From positions 124,001 to 188,000 of the forward strand of contig WPIO01000250.1 in NCBI GenBank assembly GCA_009760855.2: DNA of 64,000 bases. The letters are read 5' to 3'. The position numbers and the translations under genes are program-made. The stretch is from Cristatella mucedo (Eukaryota > Bryozoa > Phylactolaemata > Cristatellidae). Positions 12,307-23,429 of the stretch are shown one piece after another. Below the pieces are notes generated by a model. The model ran no database searches. It was not told the origin of the DNA and saw only the letters and a program-made list of their open reading frames with translations. Position 1 is the first letter of the stretch. Each line of letters starts with the position of its first letter.

Positions 12307-13112
12307 CAGCTCCACAGTCAAATCTGCCTTTTTTCAGCTTCATACCATTGCTAAAATTCGGGCTTGTTTAGATAGGGATACCATATCTAAGTTGGTCGAT
12401 GCATTCGTGATATCCCGTCTCGACTTCTGCAACTCACTGCTCCCTGGCCTAACGGAATCTGTGATCAGGCGATTGAAGATGGTGCAAAACTCTGCAGCTA
12501 GGCTTGCACGTCATGAGCGTCACAGTTGCCACATTACTCCACTTCTCGCCGACCTGCACTGGCTACCAGTCAAGCAACGGATTGACTTCAAGGTTTTATC
12601 GCTCACTTTTGCGTCACTTCATTCTTTGTCTCCAGCCTATCTATCAGATATACTCCCCTATCTGGCCAAGCATCGTACCATCAGCTTTTCGGAATCCAGC
12701 AGTCTACAAATACCCCTTACAAACCTCAAATCCTTTAGAGACCGTGCATTTAGTTCGTATGCTCCCAAAGCCTGGAGCTCCCTCCCGACCTGCGTCCGAA
12801 CATTCCATGACCTGACCACATTTAAAAAGAATTTAAAAACATACCTATTTAGGTCAGCATTTAGTGGGTCCTATGATTCGTCCTTAAGGTGCTTATGCCT
12901 ACTGACACTGTGCATGCCGCCACTAACCTCATTTGTATGCTGACGTTGTGCATGTCACCCCTAACCATGCTATTCATTTGGTTTGTTTATCAAGCACGAT
13001 ATTACTTACCATTCAATTGCATTTCCCTTTGCAGCAAATATAAAGCGCCTAGAGAGAGAATAAGTTACCTGAGGGCGCTTTATCGAGTGCATTGTTATAA
13101 TTTTTATTATTA
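12307..13112 (+). mobile_element. L2/CR1-like LINE 3' end
   Basis: Open frame of 183 codons (12,392-12,943) covering the C-terminal domain: LDFCNSLLPGL, HITPLLADLHWLPVKQRIDF, FKKNLKTYLFRSAFSGS. The 3' UTR, hairpin and an ATT-rich tail follow. Confidence 0.88.
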
Positions 13113-13149
13113 GCTAGGATTGTACGTCGGAAGCTTCAAAATTACCACA

Positions 13150-13610
13150 TCACACCAATTCTGGCCATGATGCAAAGGCTACCAGTCAAGCAAAGCATCG
13201 CCTCTAAGGTTTTGTCAACCACTTTTATATTGTATCATTATTTGACTGCAGCTTACCTTTTAGTTTTACTCCCCACGGCATCAAGTATGGTACTGAAAGT
13301 TTTTTTTCGAAATCTAAATATCCATTATTACCTCAGACCAATCTCAAAATCTTTGGAAAACGCATCGTTAGTTGGTATGATCCCGGAAAACCTGGATCAA
13401 ACTCCCTACTTGAGTCACGGCAGCTCCTGACTTGCCCAAGCCAAAAAAAGGAACTAAATGCACGTACATCTATCAGAGCATTTTTTAGTTCCACGTGATT
13501 CATCATTCTGATGGTTATGCCAGTTGAAGCTGTGCAAGCTGCCACTAACCACACATGGATGCTGATGCTGTGAATGCCACCAAAAACTAACGTGTTATTA
13601 GTTTCGTTTA
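13150..13610 (+). mobile_element. LINE relic, heavily decayed
   Basis: Begins at a version of LPVKQSIASKVLSTTF and ends in the TGCATGCTGCCACTAACC-like 3' UTR. Many indels. Confidence 0.55.
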
Positions 13611-13627
13611 TTTAGCATACCTAGCAG

Positions 13628-14222
13628 GTGCCCCACCACACCACTATTCGCCGACCTGCAATGGCTACCAGTCAAGCGACGTACATACTTCAAGGTCTTG
13701 TCGTTTACTTTTAGGTCTCGTCTTGATTTAGCTCCAGCCTATCTATCAGATCTGCTCCCCCAACAGGCCAGGCATAGCACCACCCGCTTTTCGGAATCCA
13801 ACAGTCTACAAATACCCAGCACAAACCCCAAATACTTTGGGGACCGTGCCTTTAGTTCGTATGCTTCCAAAGCCTGGAACTCATTTCCGACTTGTGTCAT
13901 GACATCCCCTGACTTGACCACACTTAAAAAGAAATTAAAAACGCACCTATTAATGACAGCAATAATGAGTCCCTGTGATTCGTCCTGTATGTTCTTATGC
14001 ATGCTGACGCTGTGCATGCTGCCACTAATCACACTTGTATGCTGACCTTGTACATGTCATCCCTAACCTTGTTATTCATGTCGTTTATCCAACATGATAC
14101 CACTCACCACTCGATCTTATTTCCGTTGCAGTTAATAGAAAGCACATAGAAAGAGACTGATTTTTTCTGAGGGCACCTTATCAAGTGTATTATTATTATT
14201 ATTAACAATATTATTATTATTA
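13628..14222 (+). mobile_element. L2/CR1-like LINE 3' end
   Basis: C-terminal frame (APAYLSDLLPQQARHSTTRF, KKKLKTHLL), 3' UTR and an ATT tail of about 35 bp. Third member of a run of LINE copies from 12.0 to 14.9 kb, all on the plus strand. Confidence 0.85.
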
Positions 14223-14489
14223 GTTATGCTTGCCGATCTCTAGTCAAATGCAATTAAGCTCTGGCTGTTTTCACAAAATTTTACAGCTATGGTAGTATGT
14301 CGCAAAAATTGCATTATCTTTTACCACTTTTTCTACCTGCAGTTGCTCGTTACCAAGCAGACCATAAGCTAAAATGTTCTGTCAAGCACTTATCGGTTCC
14401 TTAATTATCCAACCAAAGTTTCCCATCAAAAATTAATTCAAATTACGCTAAGCATTGTTCCCAACTGTTTTTCGTCTTAAATCGTTGAC

Positions 14490-14865
14490 GTATGGCTCTT
14501 CCGAACCTAAAATCCTGTAGAGACCGTGCCTTTTGTTGGTATGCAGAGAAATTCCGGAACCAGCCCGAACAAACGTCAAGTTATCCCTAGAGTTGACGAC
14601 ACTTAAAAATAACCTTACAGGTAGAAGTTAAGCATTTTTTGGTAATGTTGATTTTTCTTAGTGTGCGAATGCATGCTGACACTAGGCACACTACCGCTTA
14701 CAATGAAGTACATGTTGAATCAGTGAATGTCACAGCCAACTATGTTATCCTAAAAAATGGAGAGATCATTGTCGTGCATGTTGCCACTAAAAATATGAGC
14801 CGGTTTCTTTGCATCACATGCAAAGTGCTTAGAAAAAGATTGAGGTATCTGAGGTATCCAGTTTG
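14490..14865 (+). mobile_element. LINE relic
   Basis: Faint similarity to the end of the LINE (CCTGTAGAGACCGTGCCTTT, GCATGCTGACACTAGGCAC, AAAGTGCTTAGAAAAAGATT). No tail. Confidence 0.45.
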
Positions 14866-15114
14866 CAACTGCAATACAATAATATTATCACTCACTTCAT
14901 CGATTACCTTCTTGACTCAGCTATGCTTCACATTTTCTTTTAGTTTCCTTAGATAAAGTCTGTTGGCTATGGGATGTCTGGCTGCAGTAGGTTTAGCTAG
15001 TAGCTAGGCACAGAAGACTCTGGGTGACATTCGCTAACTCCTAGTGCTCCAGCCTAGTCATATGCAAAGATACGATGAATTTAATAGTAATCAATTACTG
15101 ATAATTAATTAAAA

Positions 15115-15300
15115 CCCGATTCACCTGGCCGATTCATTGAGGACTCACCAGGTCTCATTCTTCGAAGTCTTACATAGTCTCTCTTATCGGATACTCACCA
15201 GGGCTCACAAACCGGATACTCACTAGTACTTTATTGAATTTTCACTTGGATACAACACACATCATTTATTCGCCTGGTCTCAATTATCGGCGACTCACCT
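15115..15300. repeat. Degenerate minisatellite of splice-donor-like units
   Basis: On the minus strand, five imperfect units of roughly 25-65 bp each carry a 5' splice-site-like core: CCAGGTGAGTCGCC, CTAGTGAGTATCC, CTGGTGAGTATCC, CTGGTGAGTCCTC and CCAGGTGAATCGG. The first coincides with the potential donor at the end of the CARD; the others lie just past the stop and polyadenylation signal. Spacing is irregular and the units are diverged. Confidence 0.55.
15230..15235 (-). terminator. Polyadenylation signal AATAAA overlapping the stop codon
   Basis: AATAAA on the minus strand; its TAA is the in-frame stop of CARD exon b. A GT-rich stretch (GTATCCGGTTTGTGAG) follows about 12-30 nt downstream, as cleavage signals usually require. 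This would leave a very short 3' UTR. Confidence 0.5.
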
Positions 15301-15464
15301 GGATTTGTTTGGCGAAATCCTTTCCGTTCAATAAGATCGGCAAGTGTGGCAGCTCCGACCTCATCAAGACGAAGAGCAGCAACAAAGGCGCTGGCTCCTT
15401 CCTCCCCCTTCTTTAGCACGAGATAAACAAGGTGACCGGCTGCGCCCGTAGCCGTGGCCTTTGC
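15231..15464 (-). CDS. CARD exon b and probable C-terminus
   Basis: C-terminal half of the CARD. The acceptor TTTTTTTGTAG is at 15,465 and the exon starts in phase 0: residues 11-19 HLVYLVLKK, then GASAFVAALRLDEVGAATL and ADLIERKGF. This is the CARD helix 4-6 pattern (LL..L..KG...F..F..AL.....LA.LL), close in layout to Apaf-1's. Two endings are possible. The frame can run on to a TAA at 15,231, which lies inside AATAAA, giving a 78-codon terminal exon. Alternatively, splicing at the consensus donor CCAG|GTGAGT (15,299) leaves phase 1, but no next exon was found to the left. I prefer the terminal version. The intron to CARD exon a is about 2.2 kb and holds LINE debris. Confidence 0.75.
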   Translation of the reverse strand, partial: AKATATGAAGHLVYLVLKKGEEGASAFVAALRLDEVGAATLADLIERKGFRQTNPGESPIIETRRINDVCCIQVKIQ

Positions 15465-15714
15465 CTACAAAAAAAGGCATTGGAGAGAAAAAAGTCAAGA
15501 CGAGATTATTTGACCAGAGCTGAATCGCATCGACAAACACTCCTTGGTGAACATTACTTTATATTTTATGGGTGCACTGTAAGATTCGATTTTCCTATGG
15601 AGGCATTATAAACTATTCACAGCCTAAATCGTACTCTTCGTAGGTGTAGTTGTACATCTCTACAGCTCTTTTTACAGGGACCTGATCGATTATTTTTCGT
15701 ACTAACTGATTTCT

Positions 15715-15788
15715 CCCTGTGATTCGTCCTTGATGTGCTTATACATGCTGACACTGTGCATGCTGCCACTAACCATAAATGCATGTTA
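15715..15788 (+). mobile_element. LINE 3' UTR fragment
   Basis: Short piece (CTCCCTGTGATTCGTCCTTG to GCATGCTGCCACTAACCA) cut off by an opposite-strand LINE 3' end. Confidence 0.7.
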
Positions 15789-15977
15789 TAATAATAATAA
15801 TAATAATTCACTTGATAAAGCGCCCTCAGAGAACTTAATCTCTCTCTAGGCGCTTTACATTTGCTGTAAAGTGAAATGCAATGGAATGGTAAATAAAATC
15901 ATGCTTGAAAAAAATAAACGAAATGAATAATATGGTTAGAGGTGACATGCACAGGGTCAGCATGCAAATGTGGTTAG
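15789..15977 (-). mobile_element. LINE 3' end
   Basis: ATT tail, hairpin and 3' UTR of the LINE on the minus strand. It is the left arm of a foldback with the next feature, inside the intron between the two CARD exons. Confidence 0.85.
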
Positions 15978-16146
15978 TGGTGCATGCCACCCCTAACCAG
16001 GTTATTCATTTTGTTTGTTTGTCTAGCATGATTTCACTCACCATTCAATTGCATTTCCATTTACAGCTAATGTAAAGCGCCTAGAGAGAGATTGAGTTCT
16101 CTGAGGGCACTTTATCAAGTGCATTATTATTTTTATTGTTACTATT
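15978..16146 (+). mobile_element. LINE 3' end
   Basis: Plus-strand 3' UTR, hairpin (AAAGCGCCTAGAGAGAGATT) and ATT-rich tail; right arm of the foldback. Confidence 0.85.
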
Positions 16147-16149
16147 CTC

Positions 16150-17622
16150 TCTGAAGAAATCGCCTAGATGTCACGAAATCGGTAGCAGACTTTAGTGCAG
16201 GAATGAAACTTGTCAGTATGAATAACTAAACTCAGTTCACCCCTAGCATGCACCAGTGCTTCTTGTAATTTACAGAACCTCCTTGTACCTGCACTCAGCT
16301 GAGCACTGCTAAGCTTCCTGAACTCTCTAAACTTCCACAACTTACTGGACTCAGCCGAGCTCCCTGAATGCAAAGGCAACCTTTAAAGGATCACGGACAA
16401 ACATAGGGGACCGTATATGAGGTGAGTTGATGTCATATAAGTTGAGCAAGAGACAGCTTTCCTTGTAAGGATATCTATATAAGTGAATATAAAATCCTTT
16501 ACTAAGGTGCTGCTCAGGGACAAAGCATGAAACTTATAACCAGAAATGCCTACCGACTTAAAACAGGTACTTGCCAACACCGGAACGTCCAAGGCTGATT
16601 GGTCCGTTGTAATGCACAACCACATGCTTTGCGGATACCACTGAATGTATGAGAAATCGTATCAATATAGAAACGGACTCTTGGAAGTCATGCAATTTGG
16701 AAAATACATAATAATGGCAAATATTAACTATTGTTTCAGCAGTTTAAGAATTTGATTGTGCTACTTCTAACTCCTAATAGAGATTCCATTGGAAGATAGT
16801 CGGGACTGAACAGACGTCACAACGGCTTGCAGACTTGAAAGTGTGTATTGGTCGACTACACGACTAAAAATAATACGGATCAAGCAATGAACCTGGCATG
16901 ACGACGAGCCAGAGCACTAGCCAAGTAAGCCTACTGCTAGATGCTACCAAACTGATTCTCCTTTATATCGAAGCAAGGCCTGCTGCAGTACGACAGACTT
17001 ACATGGGCTAAACTGGGGCACATTTATATTACGAAAGCTATACAAATTGGAGCTGCACTGCAAGTGTAAAAGCCTACTTGCATTCCCCCAAGCATATGCG
17101 AAGTGCCAATACCCAGAGCTAATGCTCTAGCAGTGCTACTCTACTACCTAAAACTATTCTTGCTGCTGTTATCAGAGTAGTGTATTTTAGTCAACCGGCT
17201 GTGGATCCTGCTGAAAGGAAAATAAGCTAAATTGTATAATAGGCTTATGGTAATATTGTTGTGTATAATTTAAAAATCCGTTAACGTTTTGAAGGATGTG
17301 TGATAAAGGTTATTTTGGCAAATTGGGTCGCACTCTTTTTCAGTCACAGGCCTGGGACTGACCTAAGCCGAGGGGTTCTCAGATCACGAGCCAGAGATTG
17401 ATTTCAAGACCTGCATCAGGCAACAGAGCATATTCCAATGTAAGAGATAATTGCAGCAGCTAATTCTCTTTAACATCAAAATAAATGAGGGTGAGATCAT
17501 ATTTGTTAAGGCAAGCTTTTACATACAGCTTTGAATGACAAGGTCAACTAATCAATAGCTAGATCTGTCAAGTAGCTTTTGGTTTTGAGGGATGCTCGAA
17601 CGAACAATTTTTAATTGGTTAC
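16150..17622. other. Intron between the two CARD exons, unique part
   Basis: Nothing recognised apart from the LINE foldback at its left end (15.7-16.1 kb). Confidence 0.45.
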
Positions 17623-17780
17623 CTCTATTTCCTCTAACTCTGCGGTAATCAGCCCGTTTCCGGTTATCAGCTGGTTTCCGATCAGAGCACGTGCAATCTG
17701 CATTACTTGTGGCTTGCTCAGTTGATCAGCAATAGCTTTCATATTTGTCCTGATGGCATCATACAGACTTTGGTTTGGGG
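17623..17780 (-). CDS. CARD exon a (helices 1-3)
   Basis: N-terminal half of a CARD, a death-fold domain that recruits partners by CARD-CARD contact in apoptosis and innate immune signalling. The acceptor ATCTTTTGCAG is at 17,781. The exon carries two bases of a split codon, then 52 residues including LYDAIRTNMKAIADQL, VMQIARALIGNQLITGNGL and ITAELEEIE. The pattern of amphipathic helices, then LITGNGLITAELEEI, matches the CARD helix 2-3 region (usually G-L-T-x-x-E-x-E-x-I). The donor GAG|GTAACC leaves phase 0, as CARD exon b needs. The other two frames stop within the exon. Its acceptor phase (1) fits the Roc-COR exon, directly or through the 90-nt linker. A related death-fold family (DEATH, PYD) is less likely. 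Confidence 0.72.
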
Positions 17781-17784
17781 CTGC

Positions 17785-19160
17785 AAAAGATGTTGAAGGT
17801 TGTGTTTCAACAAGTCAGGGCACTTTATCAAGTGCATTATATGGAAGAAAGCAAAAGTAAAAAGCAAATGGCTTTTAAATACATTGAGTACTGGGCACCA
17901 AATCGGAAACATTTGACCAAAATTAATGTCGTTAGTAGCAAACAACTATTTTGGAAATGGTAATCTCCTGCTCATAATTACATGCTAGTCAGAAAAGGTG
18001 GTTATTGTTAAAAAACGTTAGCTCGATTGTATTTTGAACGTAATCCTCAGCAAGGGCCAATCAACTTGAAAACGGATGCCATGCCATAAGCTCGGTTAGT
18101 TTGAGCAGTTTAGGCATTAAATTCCTGCAGTAATTGCCGGCCAGCTCATGCCGACCCAAGATTTGCAGATGTAGCAATACATTTTTATATCCACGAAGAT
18201 AGAGCAGCCAAAGAATAGTTAATGACTCGGAAAAGCAACCATGAATCTCGCAATGTCCGTGTGTAGTGGCATAACAGGCTGCAATTGATGGATTGCTCGA
18301 GCTGAGGTTTATCCATGCTGAGCGGAAGTTGTCATTGTGGGCTTATTCCTAGGATCTGTTATAATTTTCTTTCCGGCTCGGAATTAAGCATATGACAAAT
18401 TTGCCTCATGCAAGATTTGCATACACATATATATTGCACCAACACTAACGCACACACACACACACACTCACGAGGACACACACATACACACACACACACA
18501 TACACACACACACTCGCACACACAGACACAAATGCACACACACATACACACAAACACGCACAAACACATATTACATTTTAATTTACATGTAGTTGTTATA
18601 TTATACAGCCAAATTTTGAAATGCTGAAGAGTAATACTGTTGCAGCTCTAAATATTTTTACTAACGCCTAAATTTAAGGTAAATATTGCAGGATTTCTCA
18701 GAAGTAACAATCAATAGGTAGGCTTTAAAGGTTGAAATTGTGATTTTGGTTTCAGCAAGTAGGTCTTTGAACGTTGCATGCTATGGCTAGTTTGGTACAG
18801 CCATCTCACAGTGGCGTAATAAGAAATTGTCTTACATTAACTACATGGGCTATTTATCCCTAATATTAAGCTCGTTATGTAGCCATTCTTAAAATCCATT
18901 AATTTTTTTCAGAACAGGAGGCAGCTTCTGTGACTGTTTCTCTGCTTTGCCAAATTTTCGGCATTAGTGAACTTTATCAAAAGTATTCTAAGATTAACTG
19001 CAGTGCATAAGCTGTGTCAGAGGTATCTGTACCTTAGCTCTAAGCGACCTGAGCACATGCCTAATTAAAGCACTGCTACGAAAAATCTAGCTTTGTGAGT
19101 TAAGCACCGGCTAAAAATTTCCTCCTTTAATAACAAAAATAAGAAAAGTACATTTAAGAC
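17785..19160. other. Intron upstream of CARD exon a
   Basis: Holds the CA microsatellite and a 25-bp LINE-like scrap (CACTTTATCAAGTGCATTAT at about 17.82 kb). No further exon seen. Confidence 0.45.
18450..18570. repeat. (CA)n microsatellite, interrupted
   Basis: About 120 bp of CA repeats with TA, CT and CG interruptions. The minus-strand reading as a Val/Cys-rich peptide is an artefact of the repeat. Confidence 0.95.
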
Positions 19161-19164
19161 AGTA

Positions 19165-19860
19165 CCTAAGAAAAATCAATCTCTTTCCGGGCACTTTAAA
19201 TTTGCTGGAAAGGAAGCACGATCTAATAGTTAATGGTAGAATGCTCAATTAGAAAGAGCATAACTTGGCTAGGGGAGAGATGCACATGGCCAGCATCGAA
19301 ATATGGTAAGTTACTACAAAGTGCAGATACAGCACACACAAACATAGGAAAACCGTTCAGGCACATCCACAAAAGGCTATGATTAATAGATGAGAGTTTA
19401 GCTTCCTATTAAAATGTAGTCTAGTCAGTCGCTGTCATGACAGAATTCAGATGTGTGTTCCAGGCTTAGGAGCAGACAAACTAAAGGCTCGGTCTCCAAA
19501 GGATCTTAGGCTTTACGAGATACAAGTAAACGATTAGAATCTGAAAATTGAATGGTATTATGCTTAGCCTGGTGGAGGAGTAGATCTGATAGGCAGGCTG
19601 AAGGCAGAAAATAAAGCGACCTAAAATTAGATAACAGAACCTTGAAGTCGATGCTTCACTTGACTGTAAACTGTGAACCCGTGTAGGTCGGCCAGAAGCT
19701 GTGTAATGAATCAACTGCTAGGCTCGTTACAATCCAAGCAGCAGTTTTGCATGAGCTGTAAGCGAGTGATAACACGGGTTGATTGACCAGCAAGAGGTGA
19801 ATAATAGAAGTCGATTTGGAATGTCACAAATGGATGAACCAGCTTAAATGTAGTATCAAT
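19165..19860 (-). mobile_element. Old LINE copy, 3' part
   Basis: Diverged minus-strand copy from hairpin region to mid C-terminal domain. Its 5' continuation is at 20,751-21,130, beyond an inserted plus-strand copy. A close relative of the same age class lies at 27.2-28.2 kb. Confidence 0.7.
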
Positions 19861-20747
19861 GTAGCCAGCATATCTCCAGTTGAATCAGCTCGAAATCTAG
19901 GTGTCACATTCCAAAACGACCTCTCGTTAGACGACCATATCAGCTCCACAGTCAAATCTGCATATTTCAGCATCATAACATTGCTAAAATTTGGGCTGGT
20001 TCAGATAAGGATACCACATCTAAGTTGGTCCATGCATTCGAGATATCCCGTCTCGACTTCTGCAACTCACTGCTCACTGGCGTACCGGCATGTGCAATCA
20101 GACCATTGCAGACGGTGCAAAACTGTTCAGCTAAGCTCACCTGTCGTGAGCATCGCCATTGCCACATTACTCCACTTCTCGCCGACTTGCACTGGCTACC
20201 AGTGAAGCAACGGATTGACTTCATTGTTCGGTAGCTCACTCTCAGGTCACTTCATTCTTTGGCTCCAGCCTATCTCTCAGATATACTCCCCTATCAGGCC
20301 AAGCATTGTACCACCCACCTTTTGGAATCCAGCAGTCTACAAATACCCCGTATAAACCTTAAATCCGCTGGAGACCAGGCGTTTAGTTCGTATGCTCCCA
20401 TCGTCTGGAACTCGCTCCCAACCTGCGTCAGAGCATCCCCTGACCTGACCACATTTAAAGAATTTAAAAACACCTATTTCAGACAGCATTAAGTGGGTCC
20501 CTGTGATTCGTCCTTGATGTGCTTATGCGTGCTGACACTGTGCATGCTGTCACTAACCAAATTTGCATGCTGACCCAGCGCATGTCACCCCTAACCATAT
20601 TATTCATTTTGCTTGTTTTTCAAGCATGATTTTAGTCACCATTTAATTGCATTTCACTTTGCAGCAAATGTAAAGCGCCTAGAGAGAGATTAGGTTCTCG
20701 GATGGTGCTTTAATAAGTGCATTATTATTATTATTATTATTATTAGC
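19861..20747 (+). mobile_element. L2/CR1-like LINE nested in an older copy
   Basis: Starts at GCCAGCATATCTCCAGTTG and runs through the C-terminal domain (LADLHWLPVKQRIDF, APAYLSDILPYQAKH) to the hairpin and a clean ATT tail. Several frameshifts. Its flanks join into one continuous minus-strand LINE. Confidence 0.88.
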
Positions 20748-20750
20748 GAT

Positions 20751-21130
20751 CGATAGTGGCAAGCATGAATTTTAGCATTGATATTGAGCTAAAAATAGGC
20801 TGACTTGACTGCAGAGCTGATTTGATCGACTAATGAAAGGTCACTTGGAATAGGACACCTAGATTTCGTGAAGATCCGATGTTAGGTGTGCTGGCAGGGC
20901 GAATTCGTATACTCAACCTTTGAAATTTATCAATCACACATGGTTTGTTCATGCTTGACAGTTGGTTTTATCATCGTACACTTTTAAATATTGCTGCTAT
21001 CCGTATGCAGATTCTATCAATATGTGCAGCATTGGAGTTGATAAATCGACATAATGATGGGCAGAGAGCGATCAAAGTGAAGGTACTACAGAGTCATCTG
21101 CATTAAAGTTAAAGTTTGGATAGTGCGTGG
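20751..21130 (-). mobile_element. Old LINE copy, 5' part
   Basis: Continuation of the minus-strand relic at 19,165-19,860. It parallels 27,850-28,220 in order and content (TTTTAGCATTG, GAAAGGTCACTTGGAATAGG, and a final GTTTGGATAGTGCGTGGC). Confidence 0.6.
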
Positions 21131-21269
21131 CTACCACACCGGAAAAAGGGGTAGTATAAACCGTAAAAAGAACTATACTAAGCAAACACAACTAAGGTAC
21201 CCCATACTTCAGTACTTCCTCGTGTGATTACTTTCCTTTTATATCAATCCACTGGAGTCTTCCACTGAG

Positions 21270-21885
21270 ATAATAGTTATTTTTAAATGTGGTCAAGTCA
21301 GGGGGTGATGTTCCGATGCAAGTCGAGATGAAGTTCCAGGCTTTGGGAGCATACGAACTACAGGCAAGGTCTCCAAAGGATTTGAGGTTTTTACGACAAA
21401 ACTGTTGGAGTCCAAAAAGCGAGTGGCATGATGCATGGCCTGGTGGGGAAGTAGATTTCAGACATAGGCTGGAACCAAATAAAGGAGTGACCTAGAAGTG
21501 AGCGACAAAACCTTAAAGTCGATCCGTTGCTTGACTGGTAGCCATTGCAGATCGGCAATAAGTGGTGCGACGTGGCAATCGCGACACTCACTACAGACAA
21601 GCCTAGCTGCAGAGTTTTGCACCAGCTTTAATAGCCTGATTGTAAATGCAAGTAGATCAGCATGCAGTGAGTTACAAGGATAAAGATGGATGTCACAAAT
21701 GCATGGACAAACTTAGACGTGGTATCCTTATCTAATCACCCCAATTCTAGCAATGCTATGTAGTTGAAAGTAGGCAGACTTGATTGTGGAGCTGATATGG
21801 TCGTCTAACGAGAGGTCAATTTGGAACATGACACCTAGATTTTGAGTTGATATCGGGCTCTTCTAGAGATCAAAACTCTCAATGC
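21270..21885 (-). mobile_element. LINE fragment, C-terminal domain
   Basis: Minus-strand copy from the conserved C-terminus (TTTTTAAATGTGGTCAAGTC) to the region before it (GAACATGACACCTAGATTTT). The 3' tail is missing. Confidence 0.8.
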
Positions 21886-22084
21886 AAACTGAGGCTAGAA
21901 GTATGTACTTAGTCCATTATTATACACTGTATGCTATGCAACGGCTCGTTGAAAACCCCTCTCGGTGAAAGCTGAGGGCACTTACGGGCATCCTTACTTT
22001 AAGTTTTCAACTTTGTCTCGAACTACTCTGACCCTCAAGTTAAAAGTTAGAGATTCCCTGATTATACAGTTCAATTTGTATAAA

Positions 22085-22200
22085 GGTAAAAGAGCTAAAA
22101 CGGCTATCACCAAAGTTTGAAGCCATAGTCGGCAGCAGGTAATTATTTGTCGTTGTACAAGAATAGTGGAAGCGAGTCCCACAGTCTAGGTCCTATTGGT
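22085..22200 (-). mobile_element. LINE family B fragment
   Basis: Contains GAAGCCATAGTCGGCAGCAG and GTCCCACAGTCTAGGTCCTA, matching the family B copies at 24.7 and 36.9 kb. Confidence 0.5.
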
Positions 22201-22204
22201 TTGT

Positions 22205-22415
22205 CTGATTCAACATGCTGACACTGTGCATGCTTCCTTTAGCCATATTTGACGTACTGGTACTCTCCATGTCACCTCTAACCACATCCATCGTACTTTA
22301 TGACATTGTGCATGTTACCACTAATCATTCGATCGTGAATTTTTTATAGTAAATGCCAAGTACCTAAAAAGAGATTGGGTTCTCTGAGGGTGCTCTAGAA
22401 ATGCACCTTCATTAG
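22205..22415 (+). mobile_element. LINE 3' end, decayed
   Basis: ACATGCTGACACTGTGCATG, then a worn 3' UTR and hairpin (AAAAAGAGATTGGGTTCTCT). Confidence 0.65.
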
Positions 22416-22462
22416 CGTAAAGGCATTACCAGGCTCCAGAGGTCGAAGGTCAAAGCTAGACA

Positions 22463-22560
22463 TAGCGAATCGCCCAACACAGGCTCCAACTCGGGACCTT
22501 AGTGAATGAAGAGTCAGAGCCAGAGCTCAGACGGAGAGTGCTCTATCTTAAAGCTCTTCT
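22463..22560 (-). mobile_element. SINE family B, partial head
   Basis: Contains the family B signature GAATCGCCCA and a decayed B box (CTCCAACTCGGGACCT on the plus strand). Weak and partial. Confidence 0.35.
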
Positions 22561-22679
22561 ATGACTCATTGTAATTGGTGATTGCCAGGCCAGTTATAAC
22601 TCTCACTGCCGATTTGTAAGAACTGCCTTTGTAACCCTCCACAACAGAAAAAAATTCACTTTTTATTTAAGATACTCAT

Positions 22680-22795
22680 TTAAATAGTGGCAGATGAGCC
22701 TTAACAGCTATTAGCACCGCATGCAGTTTGTAATAAAGAGATCGCCCACTGTACGAAGAGCAAGCAACGCTTGCAATTAACCACTAAGATAGTGA
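22680..22795 (-). mobile_element. SINE family B, degenerate
   Basis: Shares GATCGCCCAC and the body (GAGCCTTAACAGCTATTAGC on the plus strand) with the 2.4 kb copy. The tRNA-like head is eroded. Confidence 0.5.
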
Positions 22796-23269
22796 TATTA
22801 TTCTCGATGACAATCTTGACCTGCTTGCTTTAACAGAGAATGAGCTGAAATCGGTTAGCTGCATACTAACGGCTGATACTAACAGAAGCCACTGGCCGGC
22901 TGCTGTTTAGTTAAACTTACAGATAGATAAACGGTCAAGCTGCCGATAGTCATTAGCAAGACACAAAGCCGGGTAACAGAATAATTTCTGGCTATACAAG
23001 AACAGATGCGATGTAAGTTAGTTAAAAAAAAATTAGCTGATAAAACAACATACTCTATATAGCGACCTGCGAGTCTTATTTGCAATCACAATCGCTTGCT
23101 GTGGAGAATAAATAAATGCTCACGACAGTATTTTAACCAAGTTACTGGGTCGTGAAGTGGGAGCATCTTAAGACTCACCATACTTTAAATGGCAAGCCAA
23201 ATGACAAAGCAAATGAGGAAATGATAAGGAGAGAGTCTTGCACTAACAATATACAATAGCTGATTCAGA

Positions 23270-23414
23270 AGTATCATTTTTTAGCAGCAGAAGAGCTCTA
23301 ACAAGTATGATCACTGCTTTGCAGTTGACAATATCGGAGCACCCCCTGCAGTATTCAAACCCACGACCTCGGTTTTGAAGACTTCACGCCTTACCTGGGC
23401 TATCATGCCACGTA
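23270..23414 (-). mobile_element. tRNA-derived SINE, family B
   Basis: Minus strand: A-box-like TAGCCCAGGTAAGG and B box GGTCGTGGGTTTGAATAC, followed by a body with GAGCTCTTCTGCTGC that matches the 2.4 kb copy. Confidence 0.6.
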
Positions 23415-23429
23415 CAAATATAGAGGCTG

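Noticed and set aside
18359-18553. Cys/Val-rich minus-strand peptide.
   Set aside because: It is a translation of the CA microsatellite.
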